Source: an uncultured Oscillospiraceae bacterium
GTDB taxonomy: Bacteria; Bacillota; Clostridia; Oscillospirales; Oscillospiraceae
DNA: 57,886 nt
Assembly (NCBI GenBank): GCA_910588105.1
Contig: CAJUQD010000015.1
Coordinates: forward strand, 1-57,886
Direction: 5' to 3'
Below the pieces are notes generated by a model, which was given only the letters and a program-made list of their open reading frames with translations, did no database searches and was not told where the DNA came from. The translations under genes and the position numbers were made by a program. Every line of letters starts with the position of its first letter. Within the stretch, counting starts at the first letter, position 1. Shown here in pieces: positions 44,536-53,840 of this stretch.

Positions 44536-44608
44536 AAAAGCACCTCGTCTGAAAAAATCCAGGGGGCGGGCCAATCCCCTGCTCCCGGCGGGCCGGATAT
44601 ACGTTCCC

Positions 44609-44637
44609 ATTGTACCCCCTGGCGGCGGATGCCGCAA
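44609..44637 (-). promoter_or_regulatory. Promoter of the GH88/GH78-like operon
   Basis: The minus strand has TTGCGG, a 17-base spacer and TACAAT. Confidence 0.6.
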
Positions 44638-44672
44638 GCCCCCGGGCAAAATATTTCCCCGATGGGGGAAAA

Positions 44673-44707
44673 CGCAGGGCGCATCCCCCGGTGGGGCGCG
44701 CCCTGCG
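44673..44707 (-). terminator. Terminator of the GH3/GtrA-like operon
   Basis: CGCAGGGCGC/GCGCCCTGCG hairpin followed on the minus strand by TTTTCCCC. Confidence 0.75.
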
Positions 44708-44736
44708 CAATGGCCCTTGGTGCTTCCCGCAACAGC

Positions 44737-45327
44737 TCAGGCCTTTTTGGCCTCGCCCTCGGGGAAGATAATCTTGTTAACGAAGAAGAAGATGACCATG
44801 GAAATACCGCCCTGAAGGACGACGGTTCCAATGTTATAGAGCCAGCCGGGGACAAACAGCCCAGCCACCGCCACCCACACGCAGTTGATGGAGTTGACAA
44901 CGCAGTTGATGACGATAAAGGCGATGACATACCACACGATCTGCTTGCCAAGATTGCCCTTGCTGCGGAACACAAAGTTCTTCTGGATGGGGAAGTTGAT
45001 GATCTCGCCGATGCCCATTGCAATCATGTAGGCGATGAAGTAGCCGAGGCCGCCGCCTACCACCACCTGCCCCGCCTCATACTTCACCGCGTAGCCGAAG
45101 ATATTCCAATCGAAGTCCACCCCGAACAGGTTCACTCCGATACCCGGCCAACCAAAGTCCACCCCTGCCAAATCTGCGAAGGCATAGGGCAGGAACAGCA
45201 AGATAAAATACTTCATCACCGTAATCAGGTTGCTGACAATGACGAACAGGCCGCCTTCCCGAATCCATTTGGCCGTGCCGGGGTGCCTTTCGGCAAAATT
45301 ATTCCACCAATTTTTAATTCCTTCCAT
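44737..45327 (-). CDS. GtrA-like membrane protein
   Basis: The 196-residue protein has four to five hydrophobic segments and the motif FPIQKNFVFRSK, which resembles the N-(F/Y)-x-F-x-(K/R) motif after helix 2 of GtrA proteins (proposed flippases for lipid-linked sugars). The family assignment is moderate. The ATG at 45327 follows AGAAAGGG; a TTG at 45348 overlapping the previous stop is less likely. It is co-transcribed with the GH3 gene 17 bases upstream. Confidence 0.75.
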   Translation of the reverse strand: MEGIKNWWNNFAERHPGTAKWIREGGLFVIVSNLITVMKYFILLFLPYAFADLAGVDFGWPGIGVNLFGVDFDWNIFGYAVKYEAGQVVVGGGLGYFIAYMIAMGIGEIINFPIQKNFVFRSKGNLGKQIVWYVIAFIVINCVVNSINCVWVAVAGLFVPGWLYNIGTVVLQGGISMVIFFFVNKIIFPEGEAKKA

Positions 45328-45344
45328 CAAAAACACACCCTTTC

Positions 45345-47762
45345 TCAATGAATGACGTCGGCCGCCTTGCGCTTCTTGCCGGACCGGGCAAACCCGCCGA
45401 TGACGGCCCCCAGGCCTTTGAAGAAGTGGCCGTTGACAATGGTGAGAATGCCCTCGGCCATCTCCATGGTGCAGATGCCGCCCGTCATTTTTGCGATGGC
45501 CCGGAAGGGCATGTTGTAGTTGAACAGCAGGTTCAGGTTGGGCTGGCCCTTCTCAATGCTCTTGTTGATAAAGTGGGTGAGGATTTTATAGGCAAACCGC
45601 CCCAGGGCGCCCTTGGCGTAGTACATCTGGCACAGCGCGTCATTCATTTCCAGGGTGCCGCTCCAATGGCCGTCGGGGATGGGGCGGCCCAGCAGGGCTT
45701 CGAACCCGGCGTCGGAGATGTTCTTGATATCGCCGGAGAAATACTTGGCGAACTTTTCCTTGTCATAGGGGGACTTGGCCCCGGCGCCCTGGACGGACAC
45801 GGCACCGCTGAGCTTGATATCCGCCACTGACGCGCCGATCATGATAGTCCACTGGCCACCCTCGATCTCGAATTTGTTGGTGTCCACGTTGAAATAGCGG
45901 AACGCCTTGTCGTCCAGGGGGATGGTGACGGTTTTACTCTCCCCCGCCTTGAGGAACACCTTGGCAAAGCCCTTGAGCTCCTTAACGGGGCGGAACACGT
46001 CCCCATCCGGCTTGGACACATAGAGCTGGGCCACCTCCGCCCCGTCCATTTTGCCGCTGTTTTTGAGGGTGAACGTGGCCTCTTTGCCGCTCACCTTCAA
46101 ATCGGAATACTCGAAACTGGTGTAGCTCAACCCGAAACCGAAGGGGAACAGCACGGGCACATTGGCCGTCTCGAAGTAGCGGTAGCCCACAAACAGGCCC
46201 TCCCGGTATTCGGCGGTGCGCTCCTTGGAGGGGAAATAGGGGGCGGAGGACACGTCCTCATAGCGCACGGGGTAGCTCTCGGCCAGCTTGCCGGAGGGGT
46301 TCACCTGGCCCGTAATCACCTTCAGCACAGAGCCGGCCCCCGCCTGGCCGCACAGGTAGCCGTGCACCAGGGCCTTGCACTTGTCAAGCCATGGCATCTC
46401 CACGGCAGAGCCGGCGGACATGACGGCCACCACGTTGGGGTTGGCGGCGCTCACCGCTTCGATCAAATCAACCTGGCTCTGTGCCAGCTTCATGTGGGAG
46501 CGGTCCAGCCCCTCGGCCTCGCTGATCTCGTCCAGGCCGATGTAGAGCAGCACCACGTCCGCCTGTTTCGCCAGCTCCGCCGCCCTGGAGCACATGGCGG
46601 GGTCGCCCGCCCCGGAGCGGGGGTAACCCGGCTCGAAGCCCGCCACGTCCAGGCCGAAGGTTTTGATGACGTCCATGGCGTTGTCCAGGCGCGTGGGATT
46701 GACCACCGAGGAGCCCGCGCCCTGATACCGGGCCTTCTGGGCAAACTCGCCGATGACGGCCACTTTCGCGCCCTTCTTTAGGGGCAGGATGCCGCCCTCG
46801 TTTTTCAGCAGCACAACGGACTGCTCGCTGGCCTTCGCCGCCATGGCGTGGTGCTCGTTGATGTCAAAGGGCTTACCCTCCAGGGGCTGCACCGACTTGG
46901 TGACGGCCAAAATCACGTCCAGCAACTCGTCCACCCGCTGGTCCAGCAACTCCTCGCTGAGCCTGCCGGACTTGACGGCCTCGACCAGTTCCAGGTCGGA
47001 ATCGCCGCCGGTGGTTGGCATCTCCAGGTGGGAACCCGCCCGGACACCCTCCACGTGGTCGTTGGAGCCGCCCCAGTCGGACACCACAAAGCCGTCGAAG
47101 CCCCACTCGTCCCGCAAAATCTCCTGCAAAAGGTGCTCATTCTCGTTGGCGTACACTCCGTTGATGCGGTTATAGGAGGACATGATGGACTTGGCATGGC
47201 CCTCTTTCACCGCGATCTCAAACCCGGTTAGGTAGATTTCCCGCAGTGTCCGCTCATCCAGGACAGAATCCGAGGCCATCCGCCTCAGCTCCTGGGAGTT
47301 GCAGGCGAAGTGCTTGGGGCAGGCGGACACGCCGTTTTCCTGGATGCCCCGGATATAGCTGGCCGCCATCTTGCCCGCCAGATAGGGATCCTCGGAAAAA
47401 TATTCAAAGTTGCGCCCGCACAGGGGGGATCTCTTCACGTTCAGCCCCGGGCCCAGCACCACGCCCACCCCCTGGGAGGCTGCCTCCTCCCCCAGACGGC
47501 GGCCGATCTCCTCACCCAGGGCGGGATCCCAGGAGTTGGCGATAGAGGCGGCGGTGGGGAAGCAGGTGGCGGGCAGGGACGGATTCAGGCCCAGCTGGTC
47601 CCCTTCCCCCGCCTGCTTGCGGATGCCGTGGGGGCCGTCTGATAGCGTCATATTCGGCACGCCCAACCGCTCGATGCTCCGGGTCTGCCAGAAGTCCTTG
47701 CCGGAGAAGAGGTAGCACTTCTCCTCCAGGGTCATTTGCTTGATGATGTCCGCGTGTTTCAA
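45345..47762 (-). CDS. GH3 beta-glucosidase-type enzyme
   Basis: The 805-residue protein has no signal peptide. The N-terminal (beta/alpha)8 domain shows SDGPHGIRKQ, GRNFEYFSEDPYL, the KHFACNSQE motif and nucleophile D229 in GFVVSDWGGSND. The alpha/beta-sandwich (about 310-540, VVLLKNEGGILPLKKG) and an FnIII-like domain (about 560-640, FPFGFGLSYTSFEYSDL) follow, and the last 130 residues are an extra helical region. Family 3 enzymes release glucose or related sugars from beta-glycosides; the exact substrate cannot be read here. ATP-independent and cytoplasmic, it should act on imported oligosaccharides. It has its own promoter at 47783-47811. Confidence 0.92.
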   Translation of the reverse strand: MKHADIIKQMTLEEKCYLFSGKDFWQTRSIERLGVPNMTLSDGPHGIRKQAGEGDQLGLNPSLPATCFPTAASIANSWDPALGEEIGRRLGEEAASQGVGVVLGPGLNVKRSPLCGRNFEYFSEDPYLAGKMAASYIRGIQENGVSACPKHFACNSQELRRMASDSVLDERTLREIYLTGFEIAVKEGHAKSIMSSYNRINGVYANENEHLLQEILRDEWGFDGFVVSDWGGSNDHVEGVRAGSHLEMPTTGGDSDLELVEAVKSGRLSEELLDQRVDELLDVILAVTKSVQPLEGKPFDINEHHAMAAKASEQSVVLLKNEGGILPLKKGAKVAVIGEFAQKARYQGAGSSVVNPTRLDNAMDVIKTFGLDVAGFEPGYPRSGAGDPAMCSRAAELAKQADVVLLYIGLDEISEAEGLDRSHMKLAQSQVDLIEAVSAANPNVVAVMSAGSAVEMPWLDKCKALVHGYLCGQAGAGSVLKVITGQVNPSGKLAESYPVRYEDVSSAPYFPSKERTAEYREGLFVGYRYFETANVPVLFPFGFGLSYTSFEYSDLKVSGKEATFTLKNSGKMDGAEVAQLYVSKPDGDVFRPVKELKGFAKVFLKAGESKTVTIPLDDKAFRYFNVDTNKFEIEGGQWTIMIGASVADIKLSGAVSVQGAGAKSPYDKEKFAKYFSGDIKNISDAGFEALLGRPIPDGHWSGTLEMNDALCQMYYAKGALGRFAYKILTHFINKSIEKGQPNLNLLFNYNMPFRAIAKMTGGICTMEMAEGILTIVNGHFFKGLGAVIGGFARSGKKRKAADVIH

Positions 47763-47782
47763 GCCAATTCCTCCTTACTGGT

Positions 47783-47811
47783 TTTATAATCATAAACTGC
47801 GTGCCCGCCAA
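47783..47811 (-). promoter_or_regulatory. Promoter of the GH3/GtrA-like operon
   Basis: The minus strand has TTGGCG, a 17-base spacer and TATAAA. Confidence 0.6.
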
Positions 47812-47828
47812 AAAACGGGAGCGGCGCT

Positions 47829-47864
47829 GAACAAATCCGGGGACGGGTTCCCCGGGATTTGTTC
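47829..47864. repeat. Strong hairpin between the two GH3 genes
   Basis: GAACAAATCC...GGATTTGTTC arms with a GC-rich top (GGGGA/TCCCC) form a stem of about 15 pairs. It follows the upstream GH3 gene and may end its message; a second small hairpin (CCCGCCTTGCGGCGGG) lies beside it. Confidence 0.6.
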
Positions 47865-47950
47865 AAAGCCCTCCCGCCCCCACCCCCGCCTTGCGGCGGG
47901 AGCGGGGACGTTTCGGCTCCTGTTGTCACGCTTCGCTTGTTCACGATGGC

Positions 47951-50845
47951 TCAGCGCTTCTTCTTGGCGCCCCGGATAATCATCACCTCGCCCGCCACCG
48001 CGGCCAGAATGACCACGGCGGAGATGGCGTACATGGCGATCTCCCAGCCGGCCAGGCCGCCGCCCGCGCCGTTGGCGTAGGCACGGCTGTTGGCCGTGGT
48101 GTACAGGATGTTCTTGCAGGCCTGCCGCGCCGCCTGGAGGGAGGTGCCGCTGGTCCTGTCGGTGAGCCCGCTGAACTCAATCATCTGGGGGGTGAGGCAG
48201 AAGTCGCCGCCGTTGCGGATCTGGATATCGGCGTCCTGGTAGCCGTAGCCGCCGAAGTAGTCGGTGAGCACCATGCCCTTAAAGCCCCACTCGTCGCGCA
48301 GGACGGTGTTGAGCAGCTCGGGGTTGGCCCCGGCGTACTTATAGCCGATGTAGTTGAAGGCGCTCATCACGGCCATGGACTTACCCTCGTAGTTCTTTAC
48401 GCACATCTCGAAGGGCTTGAGGTAAATCTCGCGGATGGCCTGCTCGTTGGACCAGGTGCACAGCATGTCGGTGCGGTGGGTCTCCTGGTCGTTAAGGGCA
48501 AAGTGCTTCATGAAGGAGTACACGCCGCTCTCCGCCGCGCCGTTGATGGCGGTGGAGGCCATGGCCCCGGACAGGTAGCCGTCCTCGGAGTAATATTCGA
48601 AGTTACGGCCGGAGAAGGCGGTGCGGTGGATGTTCATGGCGGGGGCGTACCAGCCGGACACGTCCATCTCGTCGGCCATCTTGCCGATGCTGGCGCCGAA
48701 ATCATGGGCCAGGCCGGTGTTCCAGGTGGCGGCGATGACCACGCCGGCGGGGAAGCCGATGGACGCTTTGCCGGTAAAGTTGTTGTTGATGGAGGCGGGG
48801 CCGTCGCAGTCCACCTGCTGGGTCTTGCCCACGGACTCAACGGCCACGCTCTGGTAGCCGCCGATGCCAATCAGGTTCACCATGTCGTCCACAGTGAGCT
48901 GGTCCAGCAGCTTCTCCCACTGGGGGTTGTCATAGTCCTTGCCCCGCAGGTCCATCAGCGTCAGGCCGTTCTTGGCCCCGGTGGTGGGCACGGCGTCATT
49001 GCTGTCGTTGAACTGGGTGGGATCGTAATTGGTGTGGTTATAGAAGCCGGCCTTCACGTCGGCCGCCATCTCAAAATTGGTGGGGGCGGCCACCGCGGCG
49101 TCATGGTTGGCAAAGCCGTCCTTGCGGGACAGGTAGGTCACATCGCCCTGGGCGTAGCCAAACTGGGAGAGGGCGGGGGTGCCATCGGAGGCGCGGCCGC
49201 CGGTGTAGGTGACGGTGGAGCCCACGGTATAGGTCTGGGAGTCGATGACGTTGTGGGAGTCAGTGTTGATGGAGATCACGTAGTCGCCGGCCTCCAGCAC
49301 ATAAGCGCCCGCACCCTGATAGTCGAAGGACGCCATATCCTCCGCCTGGAAGGAGATCTTCACGGTCTCGGACTTGCCCGGCTCAAGGATCCCGGTCTTG
49401 TCGAAGGCCACCAGGTTGGCGCTGGCCTTCTCAATGCCGCCGTTGGTGTAGGGTGGGTTGTAATAGACCTCCACCACGTCCTTGCCCGCCACGCTGCCGG
49501 TGTTGGTGACGGTGACGTCGAAGCTGATGGTCCCATCAGCTTCGGAGATGGGGCCCATCTCCTGCTGGAAGGTGGTGTAGCTCAGGCCGTAGCCGAAGGG
49601 GTAAACCACCGTGCTGTCGTAGTCGATGGCGCCCTCCACCGCGGCGGTCTCATACCAGCGGTAGCCCACGTAGATGCCCTCCACATAGTTGACAAAGTTG
49701 GGGGTCACGGGGAAGCCGTAGGACAGGGGGGATACATCGTCCAGGTTGGTGTACTTGAACTCCCCGATGTTATTGAAAGCGGGGATTGCGGTCAGGTCGT
49801 ACACAAAGGTGTCCACGGTGCGGCCGGAGGGGTTCACCTTGCCGGACAGGATATTGCCCAGGGCGTTGAAGCCGGTCTGGCCGGGGCCGGGGGCCAGGAT
49901 GACGGACTTGATGGAGGGATAGTCCTCAATCCATCCCAGCTCCATGGCGTTGGAGGCGTTGATTACCACGATCACCTTGTCGAACTGGCTGGTGACCTTC
50001 TCAATCATGGCAAGCTCCCGGGTGGTGGGCTCCAGATAGTGCTTATCCAGGCCCAGATCCTCGGGGTACTCGCTGAAGCGCAGGCCGGAGGCGGAGAACA
50101 TGGTGCCCTTGCCGTCATCCGCGAAGGTATCGGGTACGTTGGGATCCAGGCTGGTGGGCAGGTCGGCGCCCTCGCCGCCCGCGCGGGAGAGGACGATCAT
50201 GGCTACGTCGGAATAGGCCGCTGCCTTGTCGAACATCCCCGCCGCCTCATACTCGGCGATGGTGGGCTCGGGGCAGGTCCAGTCCTGGCCCATCATGCCG
50301 ATGCCGGGGCGCTTGTCCCGCCAGCCGGTGTAGAAGCCGGTCAGGTCCTCATTGTACTCGATGCCCGCCTGCTTGATGCCTTCCAGCAGGGTGACGGTGG
50401 GGTACAGCCCGGACAGGGAGCCGGAGCCGGTGCCGCCGTACACGGGGTTGGTGGCCGACCAGCCGAAGGTATTCACCTTGGCGCCCTCCCCCAGGGGGAG
50501 CAGGCCGCCCTCGTTCTTGAGCAGCACAAAGCCCTCGTCGGCAATGTCCTCGCACAGGGCGCTGGCGTCGGTGACGCTCTGCTCGCTGATGTCGCCGCTG
50601 CCCCGCAGGGCCATGCCCACGATGCCGTACAGCGGTCCGGTGAGGATCATGTCCACGATGATCACCAGCGCCACAATGAAGCCCATCCAGGCGGAACCCC
50701 TGGCAATGCCCTTGGTGGGCTTGGGCAGCTTCATGGCCGCGATGGTCACAGCGACGGCCACCACCAGGATCACGGCCAGGGCGATGAGATAGCCCTTGAT
50801 CATGCCCAATGTGGTGATGACGTCGTTCATGTTGATGCCTAACAT
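47951..50845 (-). CDS. Circularly permuted, membrane-anchored GH3 enzyme
   Basis: The 964-residue protein has two membrane helices at the N-terminus (about 15-37 and 51-75) and one at the C-terminus (about 940-958). The domain order is reversed: alpha/beta-sandwich first (about 90-400, FVLLKNEGGLLPLGEG), FnIII-like next (FGYGLSYTTF about 425), TIM barrel last (about 600-930) with GRNFEYYSEDGYL, KHFALNDQETHR and nucleophile D862 in GMVLTDYFGGYG. Such permuted GH3 enzymes are known from Ruminococcus albus and Butyrivibrio. Here both ends are in the membrane, so the enzyme should work at the outer face. Start 50845 follows GAGGAGGAAG; the ATG at 50866 precedes that site. Confidence 0.92.
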   Translation of the reverse strand: MLGINMNDVITTLGMIKGYLIALAVILVVAVAVTIAAMKLPKPTKGIARGSAWMGFIVALVIIVDMILTGPLYGIVGMALRGSGDISEQSVTDASALCEDIADEGFVLLKNEGGLLPLGEGAKVNTFGWSATNPVYGGTGSGSLSGLYPTVTLLEGIKQAGIEYNEDLTGFYTGWRDKRPGIGMMGQDWTCPEPTIAEYEAAGMFDKAAAYSDVAMIVLSRAGGEGADLPTSLDPNVPDTFADDGKGTMFSASGLRFSEYPEDLGLDKHYLEPTTRELAMIEKVTSQFDKVIVVINASNAMELGWIEDYPSIKSVILAPGPGQTGFNALGNILSGKVNPSGRTVDTFVYDLTAIPAFNNIGEFKYTNLDDVSPLSYGFPVTPNFVNYVEGIYVGYRWYETAAVEGAIDYDSTVVYPFGYGLSYTTFQQEMGPISEADGTISFDVTVTNTGSVAGKDVVEVYYNPPYTNGGIEKASANLVAFDKTGILEPGKSETVKISFQAEDMASFDYQGAGAYVLEAGDYVISINTDSHNVIDSQTYTVGSTVTYTGGRASDGTPALSQFGYAQGDVTYLSRKDGFANHDAAVAAPTNFEMAADVKAGFYNHTNYDPTQFNDSNDAVPTTGAKNGLTLMDLRGKDYDNPQWEKLLDQLTVDDMVNLIGIGGYQSVAVESVGKTQQVDCDGPASINNNFTGKASIGFPAGVVIAATWNTGLAHDFGASIGKMADEMDVSGWYAPAMNIHRTAFSGRNFEYYSEDGYLSGAMASTAINGAAESGVYSFMKHFALNDQETHRTDMLCTWSNEQAIREIYLKPFEMCVKNYEGKSMAVMSAFNYIGYKYAGANPELLNTVLRDEWGFKGMVLTDYFGGYGYQDADIQIRNGGDFCLTPQMIEFSGLTDRTSGTSLQAARQACKNILYTTANSRAYANGAGGGLAGWEIAMYAISAVVILAAVAGEVMIIRGAKKKR

Positions 50846-50900
50846 TGTTTCTTCCTCCTCATTCACTTTTTGGCGGGGCTATCCCCCGCCCTACGGGGAG

Positions 50901-50909
50901 AGTATAGCA
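50901..50909 (-). promoter_or_regulatory. Extended -10 promoter of the permuted GH3 gene
   Basis: TGCTATACT on the minus strand, 56 bases before the start; no clear -35. Confidence 0.45.
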
Positions 50910-51045
50910 CAAAATTTATCTCTGCGCGGGTTTTTGCGCAAACTGCACTCTTTGACGCCTGAACTGCATTCCGTCCTGTGCATATCCTCCAAAGAGAAAC
51001 CGGGGCGCTTTGTGTGTTTCGCCGAAAAAGGGAGGGAATGGAAAA

Positions 51046-51074
51046 GGGGCGCCGGGCAATACGCCCGGCGCCCC
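51046..51074 (-). terminator. Terminator of the two-component operon
   Basis: GGGGCGCCGGGC/GCCCGGCGCCCC hairpin followed on the minus strand by TTTTCC. Confidence 0.85.
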
Positions 51075-51081
51075 CTTAACT

Positions 51082-52413
51082 CTATCTGCTCTTCAGTGGG
51101 ATCACCACATTGATTTCAAACCACTCCTCCCCGTTGTGGACGGTGACCGCCCCGCCGTACTTCCCGGCGGCCCGGCGGACGGATTTGATGCCGTAGCCGT
51201 GGTAGGCCCCCTCCGGCTTGGTGGACACGGGCAGCCCGTCCTGAAACTTCAAAACCTCCGGGCAGTAGTTCTCGCAGCGGATCACCAAAAGGTCCTTTTT
51301 CGCGTATACCGCCAGGTGGATCAGCCGCTTTTCCCGCTCCTCCACCCGCAGCTCGCACTCGATGGCGTTGTCCAGGATATTGCCGAAGATGGTGCAGAGG
51401 TCCATCACGTCCATGAATTCCAGCCGCGCGCCGTCGGCCACGCAGGTGAGCTCCACCCCGTGGCGGGTGCAGTACAGACTTTTGCCGGTGAGCACCGTGT
51501 CCAGCACGGAGTTGCCCGTTTTGTTCTGGGCCTCGTAGTCCCGGATCTCCTCCTCCATCCCATCCAGGTAGGCGGAGCGGCGCCCGGCGTCCGGCTCGGC
51601 CCGCAGCACGGCGATCTGATGCTTCAGGTCATGGTATTTGTGGTTGATGACCTCGATACTCTCCCGGGACTGGCGGTACTGGGCGTATTGGTTTTGCAGG
51701 ATATTCTGGATGGCGTCCAGCTCCCGCTGCATGTACAGCTCGCACCGCTGAACATGATAGGCGTACAGCATGGCCACCCCCGCCAGATCCACCAGGGTGC
51801 GGATATTATAGATGTCGGTGAGCTGGGAGCCGGTAAAGGGGGCGTCCCGGTACACAAAGCTCAGGTTGCTCAAAAAGAAGCAGGCCAGGGCGATGAGCGC
51901 CGGGCTGCCCAGCTCCCGCAGCTGGAAGGTCATGGCGGCGCGGGGGTCGTCCCGGCGTTTTTCCAGGCCGTACATGCCCAGGAACACCGCGGCGTAAACC
52001 CCCGCCAGCATCCCAACGGCCAGCGCAGCCCTGCCGGCCCCCATCTCCTGCCAGCCCAGGGCGAACAGGGCGTAGGAATAGAGCTGCCACTCCAGCGAGG
52101 CGGCGAACTCCGCCAGCAGGAAGGCCCGGACGGTGCAGTAGCCCGCGCTGGCCAGGGGCATGTCGCAGCACGCGGCGATGAGGGCCAGCATCATCCCCAC
52201 CGCCGCCGCCATGCAGGGCAGCCACAGCCACAGGGGCAGCGCGTCGGTGAGCATCATGAACAGGCACTGCCCCGCCAGCCCCAGCCCCAGCAGCCCCCAC
52301 AGCCGGAGTCCCCCGCACCGCCTGGGGTACTTGGCGATGACGGTGAGGCAGGCGCACCACTCGGCGGCGGCGGTGAACAGCCGGGGGATATCGGACAGGT
52401 AGACGGTATTCAC
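51082..52413 (-). CDS. AgrC-like (GHKL) sensor histidine kinase
   Basis: The 443-residue protein has about six membrane helices (1-220), a dimerisation helix with the HPK10-type H box NHKYHDLKHQIAVL (His at the HDLKH motif), the N box FGNILDNAIEC and the G box YHGYGIKSVRRAAGKYGG. Such kinases typically read peptide signals or cell-envelope state and phosphorylate LytTR regulators. It starts with GTG (52413) overlapping the regulator stop by four bases. No agrB/agrD peptide genes are adjacent. Confidence 0.9.
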   Translation of the reverse strand: MNTVYLSDIPRLFTAAAEWCACLTVIAKYPRRCGGLRLWGLLGLGLAGQCLFMMLTDALPLWLWLPCMAAAVGMMLALIAACCDMPLASAGYCTVRAFLLAEFAASLEWQLYSYALFALGWQEMGAGRAALAVGMLAGVYAAVFLGMYGLEKRRDDPRAAMTFQLRELGSPALIALACFFLSNLSFVYRDAPFTGSQLTDIYNIRTLVDLAGVAMLYAYHVQRCELYMQRELDAIQNILQNQYAQYRQSRESIEVINHKYHDLKHQIAVLRAEPDAGRRSAYLDGMEEEIRDYEAQNKTGNSVLDTVLTGKSLYCTRHGVELTCVADGARLEFMDVMDLCTIFGNILDNAIECELRVEEREKRLIHLAVYAKKDLLVIRCENYCPEVLKFQDGLPVSTKPEGAYHGYGIKSVRRAAGKYGGAVTVHNGEEWFEINVVIPLKSR

Positions 52414-53120
52414 GGCGCCACACCCCCCACCCAGTCGGCCAGGGCCTCCAAAAAGGGCGTCCGGCGGCCCCGGCTGATGAGCAGCTTGTCCCCCCGGACC
52501 ACCGCGCAGCCGTCCCGGATGCCGTCCACATGCTCCAGGTTCACCAGGTATCCCTTATTGCACCGGGCAAAGCCCTTCCCCTCCAGCGCCTCCTCCACCT
52601 GCTGGAGGGTGGCGGTGGACGCGTGTATGCCGGAGCGGGTGTGGAACATCAGCTGCCGCCCCAGCCGCTCGATGTAGAAAATGGCGTTGACCTCCAGCTT
52701 CACCGCGCCCCCCCTGACGGCCACGGTGATACAGGCGTCCTCTTTTTTCTTCACATACTGCAGCGCCCGCCCCAGCCGCTGGGAAAAGGAAAAGTAGCTC
52801 ACCGGCTTCAGGATGTAGTCCAGGGCGTTCACCGAATAGCCCTGGATGGCGTACTGGGCCAGGTTGGTGACAAAGACAATGACCACCTCCGGGTCCTTTT
52901 CCCGGATATAGCCCGCCGCCGTCATGCCGTCCATGAAGGGCATCTCCACGTCCATCAGGATCAGGTCGAACCCGGGCTTGTACCGCTCCACCAGGTCCTC
53001 GCCGTCGCCGTAGTGGGTGACCTGGAAGGCCCGGCCCGTCTCCCTGCCGTAGTCGCCGATGTACCGCTCCAGCTGGGCAAAGCACTGCGGGTCGTCCTCC
53101 GCGATGGCGATTCGGATCAC
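52410..53120 (-). CDS. LytTR-family response regulator
   Basis: The 236-residue protein has a receiver (about 1-120; AEDDPQ, phospho-acceptor Asp in LILMDVEMPFMDG, LKPV) and a LytTR DNA-binding domain (about 135-235; AIFYIERLGRQLMFHTRSG, FARCNKGYLVNLEHV). GTG at 53120 with GAGGAG eight bases before it is the preferred start; the ATG at 53183 lies just before the candidate promoter region and lacks a site. It is the first gene of the operon with the kinase. The targets may include the GH3 genes downstream, which is only a guess from position. Confidence 0.92.
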   Translation of the reverse strand: MIRIAIAEDDPQCFAQLERYIGDYGRETGRAFQVTHYGDGEDLVERYKPGFDLILMDVEMPFMDGMTAAGYIREKDPEVVIVFVTNLAQYAIQGYSVNALDYILKPVSYFSFSQRLGRALQYVKKKEDACITVAVRGGAVKLEVNAIFYIERLGRQLMFHTRSGIHASTATLQQVEEALEGKGFARCNKGYLVNLEHVDGIRDGCAVVRGDKLLISRGRRTPFLEALADWVGGVAP

Positions 53121-53215
53121 TGCGCTCACTCCTCTCCTTGGCCTTTCCTGTACAAAACCACGCAAATTGTATGAAACTGTCAATTCATTCCCCGTTTACG
53201 GCATTGATTTTACTT

Positions 53216-53244
53216 AGTATATGCCACCCCGCGCCCCCTGTCAA
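53216..53244 (-). promoter_or_regulatory. Promoter of the LytTR two-component operon
   Basis: The minus strand has consensus TTGACA, a 17-base spacer and TATACT. About 45 bases further on lies ACAGTT-N4-ACAATT (after a second TTGACA), which could be a LytTR-binding pair. Confidence 0.75.
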
Positions 53245-53329
53245 TCGGAACCGGGCGCTTTTCCGCACAAAACACTCCTCCCGGTTTTTCATGATTTTCC
53301 TAATTTTTCGTGAACTTCGTTTTCCCGTA

Positions 53330-53358
53330 TTGAAATTTTCCCAAAAAGATGGTAACAT
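53330..53358 (+). promoter_or_regulatory. Promoter of the small P-loop gene
   Basis: TTGAAA, a 17-base spacer and TAACAT. The gap 53121-53410 holds only the two divergent promoters. Confidence 0.65.
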
Positions 53359-53410
53359 AGGGTTATCAAAGGGGGACTCCCCCCAATACCAAGTTAAGGA
53401 GTGGTCAAAA

Positions 53411-53821
53411 ATGGTCAAGGTTATCATGGGCCTGAAGGGCACCGGCAAGACCAAGCAGATGATCGACCTCATCAACACAGCGGTGGATACAGAGCACGGC
53501 AACGTGGTTGCCATCGCCCACAATTCCAAGCTGAACTATAAAATCAATTACAAAATCCGCCTTGTGGACACCTCGGACTACAGCATCCCCAACTACGACA
53601 CCCTGCGGGGCTTCCTGTATGGGCTGTACGCCAGCAATTACGATATCACCCACGTGTTTATCGAGAGCCTGAACAAGCTGGTCCCCACCGTGGGCAATGA
53701 GGATGTGGAGCCCTTCCTGGACTGGCTGGAGTCCTTCTCCCAGAAGAGCGGCATCAAATATACCATCTCCATCAGCGAGGACGCGGCCAAGGCCAGCGAC
53801 GGCGTGAAGAAATATTTCTGA
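53411..53821 (+). CDS. Small P-loop nucleotide-binding protein
   Basis: The 136-residue protein starts MVKVIMGLKGTGKTKQMIDLIN, a clear Walker A (GLKGTGKT), and has THVFIESL as a probable Walker B strand, ending in KASDGVKKYF. It has the size of a minimal P-loop domain, without signal or membrane helix. Homologues in clostridia are known only as ATP-binding proteins (recalled). The start follows AAGGAGTGG; longer upstream frames run through the promoter. It is monocistronic, with its own promoter and terminator, which suggests steady expression and a housekeeping or regulatory job that I cannot name. Confidence 0.88.
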   Translation: MVKVIMGLKGTGKTKQMIDLINTAVDTEHGNVVAIAHNSKLNYKINYKIRLVDTSDYSIPNYDTLRGFLYGLYASNYDITHVFIESLNKLVPTVGNEDVEPFLDWLESFSQKSGIKYTISISEDAAKASDGVKKYF

Positions 53822-53840
53822 GCGGACTTGTTTCTATGAG

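Noticed and set aside
47891..50842. Plus-strand open frame of 983 codons
   Set aside because: Antisense shadow of the permuted GH3 gene; the minus strand carries all family motifs.
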